64,000 nt of DNA. It comes from Leptospirales bacterium (GTDB lineage Bacteria; Spirochaetota; Leptospiria; Leptospirales; Leptonemataceae). How positions within the stretch are numbered: position 1 is the stretch's first letter; each line of letters begins with the position of its first letter. A model generated the notes under the pieces. It was not told the DNA's origin. It was given only the letters and a program-made list of their open reading frames with translations, and did no database searches. The stretch lies in contig JAIBBM010000006.1 of NCBI GenBank assembly GCA_019694685.1, positions 60,464 to 124,463 of the forward strand. Reading direction: 5' to 3'. A program made the translations under genes and the position numbers. Below, piece by piece: positions 25,447 to 34,682 of this stretch.

Positions 25447-26687
25447 TCGTATTTCCTGTCCTTTCGCGAAAGCATTCGCAGTCTCTCTAAGAGCCTCACT
25501 TCCTGGCCTTCCCTTGTTGGAAAATAGAATTGAGCGCGAATGTCATCCGGCATGTATTCCTGTTCGACGTAGTGACCTGAATATTCGTGCGGATATTTGT
25601 AACCTTTTCCTGCGCCTTCTTTTCTGTGCGTAGTGGTGGGAGCATTTCGCAAATGATTTGGAACTGAGATTCTTTTTCCTTGAATGAACTCAAGGGCCGC
25701 ATCGATTCCACGATAGGCGGCATTGCTCTTCGGACACGAGGCGAGAAACGTCACGGCCTGCGCAAGAATGATTCTGCCTTCCGGCATTCCTACTCTTTCC
25801 AGGGCTTGAAAGGCAGACACAGCTACTTGCAGCCCTTGCGGTGCAGCATTTCCCACATCCTCCGAGGCAAATATGATGATTCTGCGAGCGATGAAAAGAG
25901 GATCCGCACCAGCATCGATCATGATCGCCAGATAGAGGAGCGCCGCGTCTGGATCCGAACCGCGCATGGATTTGATGAAAGCGCTGATTACGTCGTAATG
26001 GTTTTCACCCGCGCGATCATATTGCCTCGCAAAGTTCTGTATGGATTTGTTCAGAGCCTCGAGAGTGATGATGTCTGGCTCTTCTGCCGCTATTTCAACC
26101 ACTCGAAGTAGCTTGCGAGCATCCCCTCCCGCAAATTGAATGAGAGCTTCCCTTGCCTCTCCCTCTATAGTTTTTCCTTTGAGCAATGAATCCTGCATAA
26201 GGGCTCGCTCCAGGATCCGATCCAGGTCTTCACTCGAAAGCGCTCCCAGTTTGTAGACCTGGCAGCGAGAAAGCAGAGGAGAAATTACTTCGAACGACGG
26301 ATTCTCTGTGGTGGCTCCAATCAATACCAGCCAGCCTTCTTCCACCGCATGCAGAAGAGCATCCTGTTGTGACTTGCTGAATCTGTGGATTTCATCTACA
26401 AACAGTAGAATTCTTCCGGTCTTCCTGGCCTCTTCGATCACATCTCTCAATTCTTTGACACCAGACGCCACCGCGGACAGGCTTCTGAACGGCAGCGTTG
26501 CTTTTTTGGCGAGGAGCAAAGCAAGAGTTGTCTTCCCGCATCCTGGAGGTCCGTAAAGGATCATCGAGTGTGGTTTTTTCCCGGCGAGCTGGTCTATGAG
26601 AGATTGCTGGCCGTGGAATTCTTCAAAACTAGATGGCCGCAGTCGCTGAGGAAGTGGCGCGGCCGGTGAAAAAAGATGATCCTGCAT
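25443..26687 (-). CDS. rarA: Replication-associated recombination AAA+ ATPase RarA (MgsA)
   Basis: RarA acts at stalled replication forks and is related to clamp-loader and RuvB ATPases. The 414-residue protein has Walker A GPPGCGKTTLAL, Walker B LLFVDEIHRFSKSQQDALL, sensor 1 LIGATTENPSFEVISPLLSR and the C-terminal tetramerisation part (DPDAALLYLAIMIDAGADP, then EYSGHYVEQEYMPD). N-terminal PLPQRLRPSSFEEFHGQQ is family-typical. It converges with nothing and is divergent from the gene at 26767. Identification is firm. Confidence 0.95.
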   Translation of the reverse strand: MQDHLFSPAAPLPQRLRPSSFEEFHGQQSLIDQLAGKKPHSMILYGPPGCGKTTLALLLAKKATLPFRSLSAVASGVKELRDVIEEARKTGRILLFVDEIHRFSKSQQDALLHAVEEGWLVLIGATTENPSFEVISPLLSRCQVYKLGALSSEDLDRILERALMQDSLLKGKTIEGEAREALIQFAGGDARKLLRVVEIAAEEPDIITLEALNKSIQNFARQYDRAGENHYDVISAFIKSMRGSDPDAALLYLAIMIDAGADPLFIARRIIIFASEDVGNAAPQGLQVAVSAFQALERVGMPEGRIILAQAVTFLASCPKSNAAYRGIDAALEFIQGKRISVPNHLRNAPTTTHRKEGAGKGYKYPHEYSGHYVEQEYMPDDIRAQFYFPTREGQEVRLLERLRMLSRKDRKYE

Positions 26688-26766
26688 GTTCTACTAAATA
26701 TGAATTGCGCTATTTACCGATATTTTTAACGTCATACGACCATCCAGGCTAATCCTGGCGAGCAGA

Positions 26767-27186
26767 ATGAGTCAGTCAGAACAAAAAGAAACCATAGAAG
26801 AGCTGGCGGCCTCTCTTGAGAAAATCAGTCAGAAAAAACTGAAGTATGATATTGTCCGCCACTGGTTCCAGGGCCGCGAGCCCTATTTTGATCTGTTCGT
26901 GAATACGCTCAATGACACTCTCGTCTGGTTTCAGTTCACCTTCAGGGGTCATTCCATTTGTTGGAGCCAGCAGGATCCAATCATTCGCACTGGAGTGACT
27001 ACGGACTTTGCGCTCCAGGACGTTTCTTACTATTCAGCTACAAAGACTGTGAAACTCGATGAGGAAATCGATCCGCAGTTTTTAGCTTTCTGCAAAAAAC
27101 TCGCAGGTTGCAGGGCGACGGAAGAACCATTCCGATCCATTCTGAAAGTTCTGTCCTCTCCTCCTGATTTAACGGCAAATCAATAG
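26767..27186 (+). CDS. Hypothetical cytoplasmic protein, 139 residues
   Basis: The protein has a helical N-terminus (SEQKETIEELAASLEKISQKK in part) followed by a beta-rich middle (DLFVNTLNDTLVWFQFTFRGHSICW) and a helical end. It has no signal peptide or membrane segment. I do not recognise it. The stop overlaps the convergent nth gene by 7 bases. The start at 26767 follows GGCGAGCAGA, a weak ribosome-binding site. The length and composition support a genuine gene. Confidence 0.6.
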   Translation: MSQSEQKETIEELAASLEKISQKKLKYDIVRHWFQGREPYFDLFVNTLNDTLVWFQFTFRGHSICWSQQDPIIRTGVTTDFALQDVSYYSATKTVKLDEEIDPQFLAFCKKLAGCRATEEPFRSILKVLSSPPDLTANQ

Positions 27187-27854
27187 TTCGCGGCCGGGCA
27201 GATCTTCTTTAAAATGCAGGTCGCGCAGTCGCGCGTGCGAGCAGTGCAATTCGATCGCCCCAGAAAGATCATGTAGAGAGACCAATTCATCCACATCCTC
27301 TCTGGAACGATTTGCATCAGGTCTCGTTCGATTTGCACAGCGTTTTTGCTTTTCGTAAGTCCGAAGATTCGAGACAGCCGCGCTACATGAGTATCCACAA
27401 CCATCCCGCTGGGGATCCCATACAATTCTTGAAGAACTACGTTTGCTGTTTTCCTGCCGACCCCGGGCATTGCAGTGAGCTCTGCGAGAGTGCGAGGAAC
27501 AACCCCTCCATGCTCGTGAACGAGTGAATGGCAAAATCCCTGGATATTCTTCGCTTTGTTTCTATAGAAACCAGTGCTGTGAACCAGGTTCTCGACTTCA
27601 CTCAAAGGCGCAGATATGTAGTCCCCAGGATTTGGGAAGCGCGCGAAGAGCGCCGGCGTAGTCTTGTTTACCTGAGCATCCGTACACTGTGCGCTCAAGA
27701 TTACCGCGATGCACAGTTCGTGAGGTTTCCCATAGGTCAGCGGACATTTTACATCCCCGAACTTTTTCTGGAGCAATTTGTAAGCGTTCTTTACAAATTC
27801 TTCTGCATCATCGCGTTGTTTCAGCGCGGCGTCTCCTGTGATTTCAAAGTCCAC
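27180..27854 (-). CDS. nth: Endonuclease III, [4Fe-4S] DNA glycosylase/AP lyase
   Basis: Nth removes oxidised pyrimidines and cuts at abasic sites in base excision repair. The sequence has the helix-hairpin-helix MPGVGRKTANVVL with the catalytic Lys, the catalytic Asp in VVDTHVARLS, and the C-terminal cluster motif C-x6-C-x2-C-x5-C (CTARTRDCATC to KKIC). Homology begins around KNAYKLLQKKFGD. The exact start is uncertain: GTG 27854 gives 224 residues and overlaps the MFS gene by 34 bases, while an ATG at 27905 lies deeper in that gene. Rare internal starts (CTG/TTG) near 27815 are also possible. Confidence 0.93.
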   Translation of the reverse strand: MDFEITGDAALKQRDDAEEFVKNAYKLLQKKFGDVKCPLTYGKPHELCIAVILSAQCTDAQVNKTTPALFARFPNPGDYISAPLSEVENLVHSTGFYRNKAKNIQGFCHSLVHEHGGVVPRTLAELTAMPGVGRKTANVVLQELYGIPSGMVVDTHVARLSRIFGLTKSKNAVQIERDLMQIVPERMWMNWSLYMIFLGRSNCTARTRDCATCILKKICPAANY

Positions 27855-29029
27855 ACCCAGGCAATTGCAACGATGGTCATGGCGGATGCAAAGTAGCCCA
27901 CCCATTCATAATGAATCAGTGTGTGCTCGGGACCTTTTGTGAGGAGTGCACCGCCAATTGCTGCAGATACTCCCGAAAACAAATGCTGCACAGAGGATTG
28001 AACGCTCATGAACGAGCCTCGATCTTTTGGTCTAGCACTGGTTGTGATCATTGCCATGGCCGGAACAAATCTACCGTTCACAAAGATCATGAATATTGTA
28101 GTCACACCAAGAATGGCGGCCATCGGAAGAGGGGGCAGACTCGTGAGCGCTACAATGGGAATGATGGAGAACAGACCAATGATGGAGAAAACTTTTTGTT
28201 TTCCATGTCTATCCGCGAGTCTTCCTGCGTAGCGAGAAGAGAAGATCGTTGCGAGGCCTCCGCACAAATAGACCAGAGCCAGATATTTTTTTTCCAGTCC
28301 TACATTGTAAGTGAGATAAGGAGCAATGTATGGGATCACTGTGAAGCCGCTAAACATAAGAAGTACCGTCAACACCATGGCGCGAAGGTGAGAACCATGC
28401 GTGATCATGGAGCCCATCGACTTGAGAGTCTCGAGCGCAGATCGTTTAACCGGTGCTATGTGACCGCGAAAAGCAGGGAGATGTAAAAAAGCGATGGGCC
28501 AGATGATCGCGCCGATCGCTGTGATGAAATAAAACGGAACGTGCCAGTTGAGAACTTCGTTCAGAAGCAATCCAGCCGGAACTCCAGCGATGGTCGCCAC
28601 TGAAAAAGAAGCCATGATGATACCCACGGCCTGTCCTCGACGAGATTCTGGAACGGCGTCGCTGACCATGGAAAGCACGAGGGCTCCCAGAACACCTCCA
28701 AATGCACCGGCGAGAACGCGAGCGGCCATCAGCTGCGAGTATTCTTGCGAAAGCGCGCAGAGTAGAGTTCCAACCAGGAATCCACCGTAGGCAATGAGCA
28801 CTGCAGTCTTTCTGTCGAATCGATCCACGAAAAATGCGCTCAGTACTCCTGCGATGGCGGCGCTCGTAGAATAGGAACTCAGTAGAATGGCGAATTGCGC
28901 CGGCTCAATGTGAAAAACCTGGATGAACGTAGCGCTCATGGGCATCATGATCACGAAATCCAGGATGTTCGTAAATTGCATGCCTGCAAGGATCAGCAGG
29001 ATGGATCTTTCGTGTGCTTCGGGAGACAT
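27821..29029 (-). CDS. Major facilitator superfamily transporter
   Basis: The 402-residue protein has twelve predicted transmembrane segments. The MFS loop motif is present after TM2 (DRFDRKTAVLIAYGG) and its partner in the second half (YAGRLADRHGKQKVF). The layout and motif SVATIAGVPAGLLLNEVLNWHVPFY in part resemble the AraJ/PbuE-type drug or sugar efflux group. The substrate cannot be told from sequence. It overlaps nth, so export and DNA repair share a transcript only by position. The start is next to the gene on the other strand at 29110. Confidence 0.88.
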   Translation of the reverse strand: MSPEAHERSILLILAGMQFTNILDFVIMMPMSATFIQVFHIEPAQFAILLSSYSTSAAIAGVLSAFFVDRFDRKTAVLIAYGGFLVGTLLCALSQEYSQLMAARVLAGAFGGVLGALVLSMVSDAVPESRRGQAVGIIMASFSVATIAGVPAGLLLNEVLNWHVPFYFITAIGAIIWPIAFLHLPAFRGHIAPVKRSALETLKSMGSMITHGSHLRAMVLTVLLMFSGFTVIPYIAPYLTYNVGLEKKYLALVYLCGGLATIFSSRYAGRLADRHGKQKVFSIIGLFSIIPIVALTSLPPLPMAAILGVTTIFMIFVNGRFVPAMAMITTSARPKDRGSFMSVQSSVQHLFSGVSAAIGGALLTKGPEHTLIHYEWVGYFASAMTIVAIAWVWTLKSQETPR

Positions 29030-29109
29030 CGGGTCAAACTCGCGGGATTGCGTTTCCAGTCACGAACATAAGGCTCAATCTGTTCTCTTTTGAGCCGATG
29101 AGAAGATAC

Positions 29110-29685
29110 ATGGGCTTTCTCCAAAAATTCTTCCGCAAGAAGGATGATCCAGACCTGTTCGAGTATGCCGCACGCTCTCAAGAAGAGGAACCAAGCAAAA
29201 AGCGGCGATTCTGGTTCCTGTTGATTCCAATTGTAATTCCGGCTTCTTTTTTTGCCGGGTTCCAGCTTGGTAAAGACAACAGTTGCGAAGAAGAACGAGC
29301 GACCATCAGTGCGATGGCCGACACTGGCACGACCAATCCACAAACAGCGCCTTACCAGTCGTTTCTCGGAACCTACAAGGTAGACGTCAGCGGACATCAG
29401 GGTCTCCTCTATATATACTCTCTCCCTTCCGGTGGTCCTGGAGCCACGATTCATTTTCAGAACTGGGGGCGTCGTGTTCCAGAACCCCTTTTCGCAGTCC
29501 AAACAGCCGGCAATCGGATCACATTTGTGCGTGCCTGCCAGGCGCAGAGATGCCAGGAGATTGGCGCTCCAGGGCCGTTCAGGCAGGATTATCAGGGAAC
29601 TCTCTCAGATGATGCCAAAAAGCTGGAAGGAACATACACAGGCGGGCAGTCGGCCAGCACCTGGAGGGCGATTAGAATCCGGTAG
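29110..29685 (+). CDS. Single-pass membrane protein with exported beta-rich domain
   Basis: The 191-residue protein has a charged cytoplasmic stretch (FFRKKDDPDLFEYAARSQEEE), one transmembrane helix (about 33-52, FWFLLIPIVIPASFFAGF) and an exported domain of about 110 residues. That domain is beta-rich and includes two Cys (FVRACQAQRC). The pattern FLGTYKVDVSGHQG... KLEGTYTGGQ is like small lipocalin or calycin barrels, but I do not assign it. ATG 29110 has GAGAAG six bases upstream. ATG 29098 and a frame back to 29014 are alternatives. A 207-base stretch without a gene follows. Confidence 0.6.
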   Translation: MGFLQKFFRKKDDPDLFEYAARSQEEEPSKKRRFWFLLIPIVIPASFFAGFQLGKDNSCEEERATISAMADTGTTNPQTAPYQSFLGTYKVDVSGHQGLLYIYSLPSGGPGATIHFQNWGRRVPEPLFAVQTAGNRITFVRACQAQRCQEIGAPGPFRQDYQGTLSDDAKKLEGTYTGGQSASTWRAIRIR

Positions 29686-29857
29686 AAGCCTGTCCAGGGT
29701 CGTGTTGCAGAACCGCATCACTGAGTGCGCCCTTACTACAATCGGGACAGATTATGTCTCATTCCCGGCAATGGCTGACCAAGGCCGATTTGCGGTCTCG
29801 CCCCCAAAATCTGCACAGAATGGCCAAATTGCGGCGTTTTTTGTGAAAGGGCTCCCC

Positions 29858-29873
29858 TGGTACGGGTCTTGCG
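29858..29873 (+). promoter_or_regulatory. Sigma-54-like -24/-12 promoter candidate upstream of lpxC
   Basis: The bases TGGTACGGGTCTTGCG match the sigma-54 consensus TGGCACG-N4-TTGCA at 9 of the 12 fixed bases scored loosely, with the invariant GG and GC separated by exactly ten bases. Transcription would start near 29884, nine bases before the lpxC ATG and just after the poly-G ribosome-binding site, which weakens the case. The rest of the 29686-29892 gap shows no gene and no other clear signal. Confidence 0.35.
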
Positions 29874-29892
29874 TTAGGGGGGGCAGAAGCCT

Positions 29893-30801
29893 ATGACTGT
29901 ATCTGCAACACATCCCGGTCTGACGAAACGTGCCACTGTGCGCGGCATCGTCCACATCGACGGCATCGGCCTGCATTCAGGTGAAGCCGCCAATTTGCGC
30001 ATCAAACCAGCTCCAGCCGGCACCGGTCTTGTTTTTCAAAGCCCCAATCACCGTGGCCCAATCGAAGTGACCCCTTTCAATGCTGTGGACACTCGTCAGG
30101 CTGTTACTCTGAGCAATAAAAATTGGAAAGTTCAGACGGTAGAGCATCTTCTCGCGGCCCTTGCAGCCACTGGCGTGACAGATGCGATCCTCGAGCTCGA
30201 TTCCCAGGAAGTTCCTATTCTGGACGGCTCTTCGCGTATCTTCGTGCAGGAAATCCAAAAAGTAGGCGTTAGAGAGCTTGGAGCCGAACTGGAGCCGATT
30301 CGCCTTGCACAGGCAGTCTGGGTAGTGGACGGAGATCGTTATATTGTAGCCCTTCCTTCTGACTCATTTCGCGTTACATGTACCATTGATTTTCCGCATC
30401 CGGAGCTACGTGGTCAGTCCATCAGCATGGATCTGGACAGCAGAACGTTCCTGGAAGAAGTAGTGGATGCGCGCACTTTTGGCTTTTTGACAGATGTGGA
30501 GGCTCTCCGCAAGAAGGGACTCATCAAAGGTGCTTCCGCAGACAACGCAGTTGTGCTCACAGAAGATGGTTACCTGGACCGCGAAGGTCTTCGCTTTTCA
30601 GACGAATGCATTCGCCATAAGGTCCTGGACCTCGTAGGCGATCTGTATCTCATGGGACGCCCCATTCACGCTCATGTAATTGCGCACAGGGGCGGCCATG
30701 GATTGGATGTTGCTCTGGCTCGTCTGATCCTCCAGCGCACTGCAATGGACGAACTTTCAGCAAGAAGACAGCAAAAAGCAGACACAGTTGTGGCTCTGTA
30801 G
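29893..30801 (+). CDS. lpxC: UDP-3-O-acyl-N-acetylglucosamine deacetylase
   Basis: LpxC is the committed zinc enzyme of lipid A synthesis, so the organism makes lipopolysaccharide. The 302-residue protein has GIGLHSGEAANLRI, the zinc His85 in QTVEHLLAAL, and the other zinc ligands in CIRHKVLDLVGDLYLMG, with the catalytic base His in HRGGHGLDVALA. Length fits the family (about 305). A run of seven G and GCAGAAG before the ATG is the ribosome-binding site. It is followed by a separate promoter for the phosphatase operon, so lpxC may be monocistronic. Confidence 0.96.
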   Translation: MTVSATHPGLTKRATVRGIVHIDGIGLHSGEAANLRIKPAPAGTGLVFQSPNHRGPIEVTPFNAVDTRQAVTLSNKNWKVQTVEHLLAALAATGVTDAILELDSQEVPILDGSSRIFVQEIQKVGVRELGAELEPIRLAQAVWVVDGDRYIVALPSDSFRVTCTIDFPHPELRGQSISMDLDSRTFLEEVVDARTFGFLTDVEALRKKGLIKGASADNAVVLTEDGYLDREGLRFSDECIRHKVLDLVGDLYLMGRPIHAHVIAHRGGHGLDVALARLILQRTAMDELSARRQQKADTVVAL

Positions 30802-30817
30802 GCCTCTAAAAATACTG

Positions 30818-30847
30818 TTGACACTCCCCGATTTGCCGAACTATAAA
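30818..30847 (+). promoter_or_regulatory. Sigma-70-type promoter of the SpoIIE phosphatase operon
   Basis: A perfect -35 TTGACA (30818-30823) and a -10 TATAAA (30842-30847) are separated by 18 bases. The predicted start of transcription at about 30854 gives a leader of some 30 bases that contains the ribosome-binding site GGGGAG (30875-30880) before the TTG start at 30885. It is one of the two best promoter matches in the window. Confidence 0.65.
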
Positions 30848-30884
30848 TGATGGATCGGCCGTTCCCGGTCCATGGGGAGTTGCG

Positions 30885-33800
30885 TTGGAAGCCTTAGATT
30901 TTCTCAATCGCCACAGTATTTACCTGAACTACTTCGCCATTGGCGCGATCATCTGCTTCATCTTTAACTTCATTTGTGGAGCTTTCCTCTTAGCGCTCCC
31001 ACACAAGACAAAAAGCACAACGCACATGGGCATTGGACTCATGTTCATGTCCTTCTTTGTTTTTGGCTATGTAATCAGTCAGTCTTTCTATAGCGATATC
31101 GCTGCTTACCATCGCTGGGTGACTGTAGGCTTTGTTCTTCCAGCTATTGTTCACTTTGTGCAATGGCTCCTTCGCTTTCCTGAAAACAACAAACCAGGTC
31201 TGACTCGCTGGACCGGGGTGGCCATGTGGGCTCTTTCCCTCGGTGCTCTGGCTCTCTTCATGTATGCGAGCGTAGGTGCAGATCGTAAGTTTCACTTCTC
31301 TGCTCACTACTGGGACTTTGATCTGGAAAAGGCCAGCAAGTATGTTGGATTCCTGATCTTTGCCTTTGTTCTGTGCATGCCCGGATTTGGTATCTGGAAG
31401 TTCGTGATCGTAAAGACAAAGGAACGTTATGCGATCGTGTTGATCATCGCATCACTCCTGATTGCGTCGGTCATCCCTGCTATTCTCAACATTCAAAGCC
31501 GCGATGGTGTAGTGGAACGGGGGACGTTCCTTCTCGTATTTGTACTAACGATTGTTGGTGGTTTCTTCATGGTGATCCTCACCTACATGAACACGACCAA
31601 AGATCGTTCCACATTCATGGCCAAGATCGTTGGTATCACTCTTGTGACGTTCCTCGTGATGATGCAGGGCGTGAGTCTCGTTACCATGACGGATCGCGAA
31701 GAGGAATACGATGCGTTACGAGTTCAATACATGCTTCGCGCACTCGATGGAGCAGATGTTCATCCAACGATCGAATACATTGTGGCCCTTGAGCCTGTGA
31801 AAAAGACCATCGATCAGTCGTATCAATCGGAACGTTATGCGCAATTGCCGGAAAGCAAGCGTGTCGATTTTGTAGCGCAAACACCGGCCCTGCTGAACAC
31901 TCGTATTTTCGAAGAGATACAGTCCGCCTCTGCACAGCCTCAGTTCCGCGATGCCGTTGCGAATATTGTGCGTGATAGCCACGTTGAGTTTGCCGGTTAC
32001 AAAGCGGCTCTCGAGGACGCAGCAAAGCAAGCGCCCAATGATGACGCGCTCAAAGGCTCTATCAATGACTATATGGCTCGCCTGGACAAAGAGGCGTTCA
32101 TCAACACAAACCGAATCTCAGGCATTCCTTCCGATAGTCACTTTCGCGAAGAGCTGATGAAACATCTGGGCAAGGCAAACAAGTACTTTGCATTCTTTGT
32201 TCCGGGCATTCAGGAATACATGAAACAAAATCCGGATATGCCACCGGTGACACTCAAGAAGGGAATTCTTAAATACCTCGCGCGATTCAGTCCGGATCAC
32301 ACCAGGGTCTATCGCCAGAGCCCGGATGGAAATCAGCATTTTGTAGCTTTCAACGTGTACGATGCAGGCACCGGAACGATGCACGAAGTTGGATATTCCT
32401 ATCAGGAGTATCGCGCATTCGTTCATCCTGCGGCCAAACGCCTCGTCTTTATTTTGTTGATCGTTCTGGTTGTTCTGGTCGTCCTCTATCCTCTGTTCTT
32501 CAGAGGGAGTCTTGTCAATCCACTCAATTCACTTCTGCGTGGTGTGACCAAGGTGAATCAGGGCGATCTGACAGTAGAAGTGCCGGTCAAAGTTCAGGAT
32601 GAAATCGGCTTTCTCACTACGTCTTTCAACTCCATGGTTGCATCCATCAAGGATGCGCGCGCCAAGCTAGAAGACTACGCCGCCAACCTGGAGGAGAAAG
32701 TTCAGGCTCGCACGGCAGAATTGAACAAGACCCTGGAAGTGGTGCATGCACTGAAGATCCAGCAGGATGGGGACTACTTCCTCACTTCTCTTCTTGCAAA
32801 ACCGCTTTTCTTCAATGCAAACAAATCTCGCTCCGTGACCACCGAATTTCTGCTTCGTCAAAAGAAGCACTTTGAATTCAGAAACAAGCAATCGGAACTG
32901 GGTGGTGATATTTGCATCACCGGTAACCTTCGCTTCTCCAAGCATCCGGAGCGTAGATATGTAGTTTCGCTGAACGGAGATGCGATGGGTAAATCCATGC
33001 AGGGTGCCGGTGGATCCCTCGTGATGGGTGTTGTGATGAACTCCATCCTGGCTCGTTCCGCGAAGAACAATCGTGTACTTACGATTTCTCCAGAGCAATG
33101 GTTGAAAGATGTGTACGAAGAAGTTCATTCCGTCTTCCTTGCATTCAACGGATCGATGGTGATCTCGGTCGTCATGTCCATCGTGGATGAAGTGACAGGC
33201 GAAATGTGGTACTGGAACGCGGAGCATCCTTTCCAGATTCTCTATAGAAATGGAAAAGCCTCCTTCATTGAAGAAGACCTCCAGTTGCGAAAAGTAGGTC
33301 TTGAGTCAGAAATTCCATTCCGCGTTCGGAATTTCCAGCTTCAACCAGGTGACGTGGTTTTGATGGGATCGGACGGTCGCGACGACATTGACCTTACTCC
33401 AGATGCATCCACACGAACGATCAACGAAGACGAATTCTTAATCTTGAAGAGAGTAGAAGAATCTCGCGCGGATTTGAATACGATTCTGGAAAGACTCCTC
33501 GCAACGGGCGAATTGACAGACGACCTTTCCTTCCTTCGCATTGAATTCAAAGGCGTGACTGCAGCCGGAACTTCAGGTCCGACTGAATCCAAACCGGTAG
33601 CCATGGCTGCGCCGGAGAGAGTGATCATCGACATTGACCCGGACGACGAAGATGACATGAACTTCGAAGACGTAGAGGAACTGGGCAGTTTCGAAGAACT
33701 TTTCCAGGAAGGTAGAAGGCTCGCACGTCAGGGAAAGCACGAAGAAGCGCTGGAGTTGCTCAGACAAGCATACGCGATGCGAAGAGATGTTCCTGCTCTG

Positions 33801-34133
33801 AATAAGATTCTTGCTGTGCTCACTTTCAAGGATCGCGATTATCCCAAGGCAATAGAAATCCTGGGCAATTACCTGGAACACGATCCGCACGTTGCTGATT
33901 TCTGGCTTTATCTCTCCATCGCGCACAAACGAATGGGCGAATATGAGCGATCCCTTGAGGCCGCCCAGAAGGTATACGAAATCAACCCGAACCGGATTCC
34001 AAACTTGATCAATATGGCGGATCTGTATCAGAAGCTGGGAAATGCGTCGCGTGCTCAGGAACTCCTGGATCGGGCACTGCAACTTGACCCCGGTAACCGA
34101 CAGGCGCAGAGCCTGTTGACCGTCATCTCCTGA
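30885..34133 (+). CDS. 7TM-sensor-HAMP-SpoIIE (PP2C) phosphatase with TPR tail
   Basis: This 1082-residue membrane protein is a Ser/Thr phosphatase of partner-switching type. Seven N-terminal hydrophobic segments (to about 270) precede a large extracytoplasmic region (about 275-515), another transmembrane helix (about 520-545), a HAMP domain (about 546-600), a short coiled coil, a SpoIIE-type PP2C domain (about 650-890) and C-terminal TPRs (about 945-1080). Metal ligands are kept: ELGGDICI, LNGDAMGKSM, GSDGRDDID and LTDDLSFL. It starts at TTG with GGGGAG six bases upstream. It probably dephosphorylates an anti-sigma-factor antagonist; no such protein is encoded nearby. The HAMP and deaminase genes follow directly. 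Confidence 0.88.
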   Translation: MEALDFLNRHSIYLNYFAIGAIICFIFNFICGAFLLALPHKTKSTTHMGIGLMFMSFFVFGYVISQSFYSDIAAYHRWVTVGFVLPAIVHFVQWLLRFPENNKPGLTRWTGVAMWALSLGALALFMYASVGADRKFHFSAHYWDFDLEKASKYVGFLIFAFVLCMPGFGIWKFVIVKTKERYAIVLIIASLLIASVIPAILNIQSRDGVVERGTFLLVFVLTIVGGFFMVILTYMNTTKDRSTFMAKIVGITLVTFLVMMQGVSLVTMTDREEEYDALRVQYMLRALDGADVHPTIEYIVALEPVKKTIDQSYQSERYAQLPESKRVDFVAQTPALLNTRIFEEIQSASAQPQFRDAVANIVRDSHVEFAGYKAALEDAAKQAPNDDALKGSINDYMARLDKEAFINTNRISGIPSDSHFREELMKHLGKANKYFAFFVPGIQEYMKQNPDMPPVTLKKGILKYLARFSPDHTRVYRQSPDGNQHFVAFNVYDAGTGTMHEVGYSYQEYRAFVHPAAKRLVFILLIVLVVLVVLYPLFFRGSLVNPLNSLLRGVTKVNQGDLTVEVPVKVQDEIGFLTTSFNSMVASIKDARAKLEDYAANLEEKVQARTAELNKTLEVVHALKIQQDGDYFLTSLLAKPLFFNANKSRSVTTEFLLRQKKHFEFRNKQSELGGDICITGNLRFSKHPERRYVVSLNGDAMGKSMQGAGGSLVMGVVMNSILARSAKNNRVLTISPEQWLKDVYEEVHSVFLAFNGSMVISVVMSIVDEVTGEMWYWNAEHPFQILYRNGKASFIEEDLQLRKVGLESEIPFRVRNFQLQPGDVVLMGSDGRDDIDLTPDASTRTINEDEFLILKRVEESRADLNTILERLLATGELTDDLSFLRIEFKGVTAAGTSGPTESKPVAMAAPERVIIDIDPDDEDDMNFEDVEELGSFEELFQEGRRLARQGKHEEALELLRQAYAMRRDVPALNKILAVLTFKDRDYPKAIEILGNYLEHDPHVADFWLYLSIAHKRMGEYERSLEAAQKVYEINPNRIPNLINMADLYQKLGNASRAQELLDRALQLDPGNRQAQSLLTVIS

Positions 34134-34134
34134 C

Positions 34135-34680
34135 ATGGAGCAGAAGCGCAGCGCAAGACGGACATCGCTCCGGTATAAATTTCAGCTTCGCCTGGTGCGT
34201 CGGGCCATGCTTCCTCTTGCCGTGTTGTCCGCGGCCGCCATGGTTGTGATCTGGTCTGCAACCACCGGTCGTCATGAGTATTCCATGGACGAACTTCGCT
34301 GGCTGGGGATTGGCGGAGTGGCTCTGCTCTTTGTAGCATCTCTCGTGGGTGTTGGCTGGAGTCTGATGCTCTATTCTTCCAGGCTCGCCGGTCCACTCGT
34401 TCATCTTGAAAAGACTCTCGCGGCCATTGCAGCCGGTGACCTTTCCACCAGAGTACATCTGCGAAAGGATGATGAGCTCCAGGAACACGCGGCTCATTTG
34501 AATCGGACGTTCATGTCTTTACAGGATCGCGTGAAGCGAATCCACCAATACTGCAGATACGCTCGCGAAACAGTAGATCGCCTGGCCGCGTCCCCGGACG
34601 TGAAGGACAAAGATCAGCTTGACCAGATGCGTCAGTTGATTGGATTCATTGAAGAAGCTCTCCAGGACTTCAAGGTATAA
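34135..34680 (+). CDS. Small HAMP-domain membrane protein
   Basis: The 181-residue protein has two transmembrane helices (about 23-43 and 56-80) with a very short periplasmic loop, then a HAMP domain (about 82-135; RLAGPLVHLEKTLAAIAAGD). A helical C-terminus follows that lacks any recognisable output domain. HAMP modules relay signals across membranes. It starts one base after the phosphatase stop and is two bases before the deaminase gene, so all three are surely co-transcribed. It may act as an adaptor for the phosphatase. Confidence 0.8.
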   Translation: MEQKRSARRTSLRYKFQLRLVRRAMLPLAVLSAAAMVVIWSATTGRHEYSMDELRWLGIGGVALLFVASLVGVGWSLMLYSSRLAGPLVHLEKTLAAIAAGDLSTRVHLRKDDELQEHAAHLNRTFMSLQDRVKRIHQYCRYARETVDRLAASPDVKDKDQLDQMRQLIGFIEEALQDFKV

Positions 34681-34682
34681 CC

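Noticed and set aside
29432..29896. Plus-strand frame covering the gap before lpxC
   Set aside because: Its first half is a shifted frame of the membrane protein gene, and its end overlaps lpxC. The gap itself shows no coding bias.
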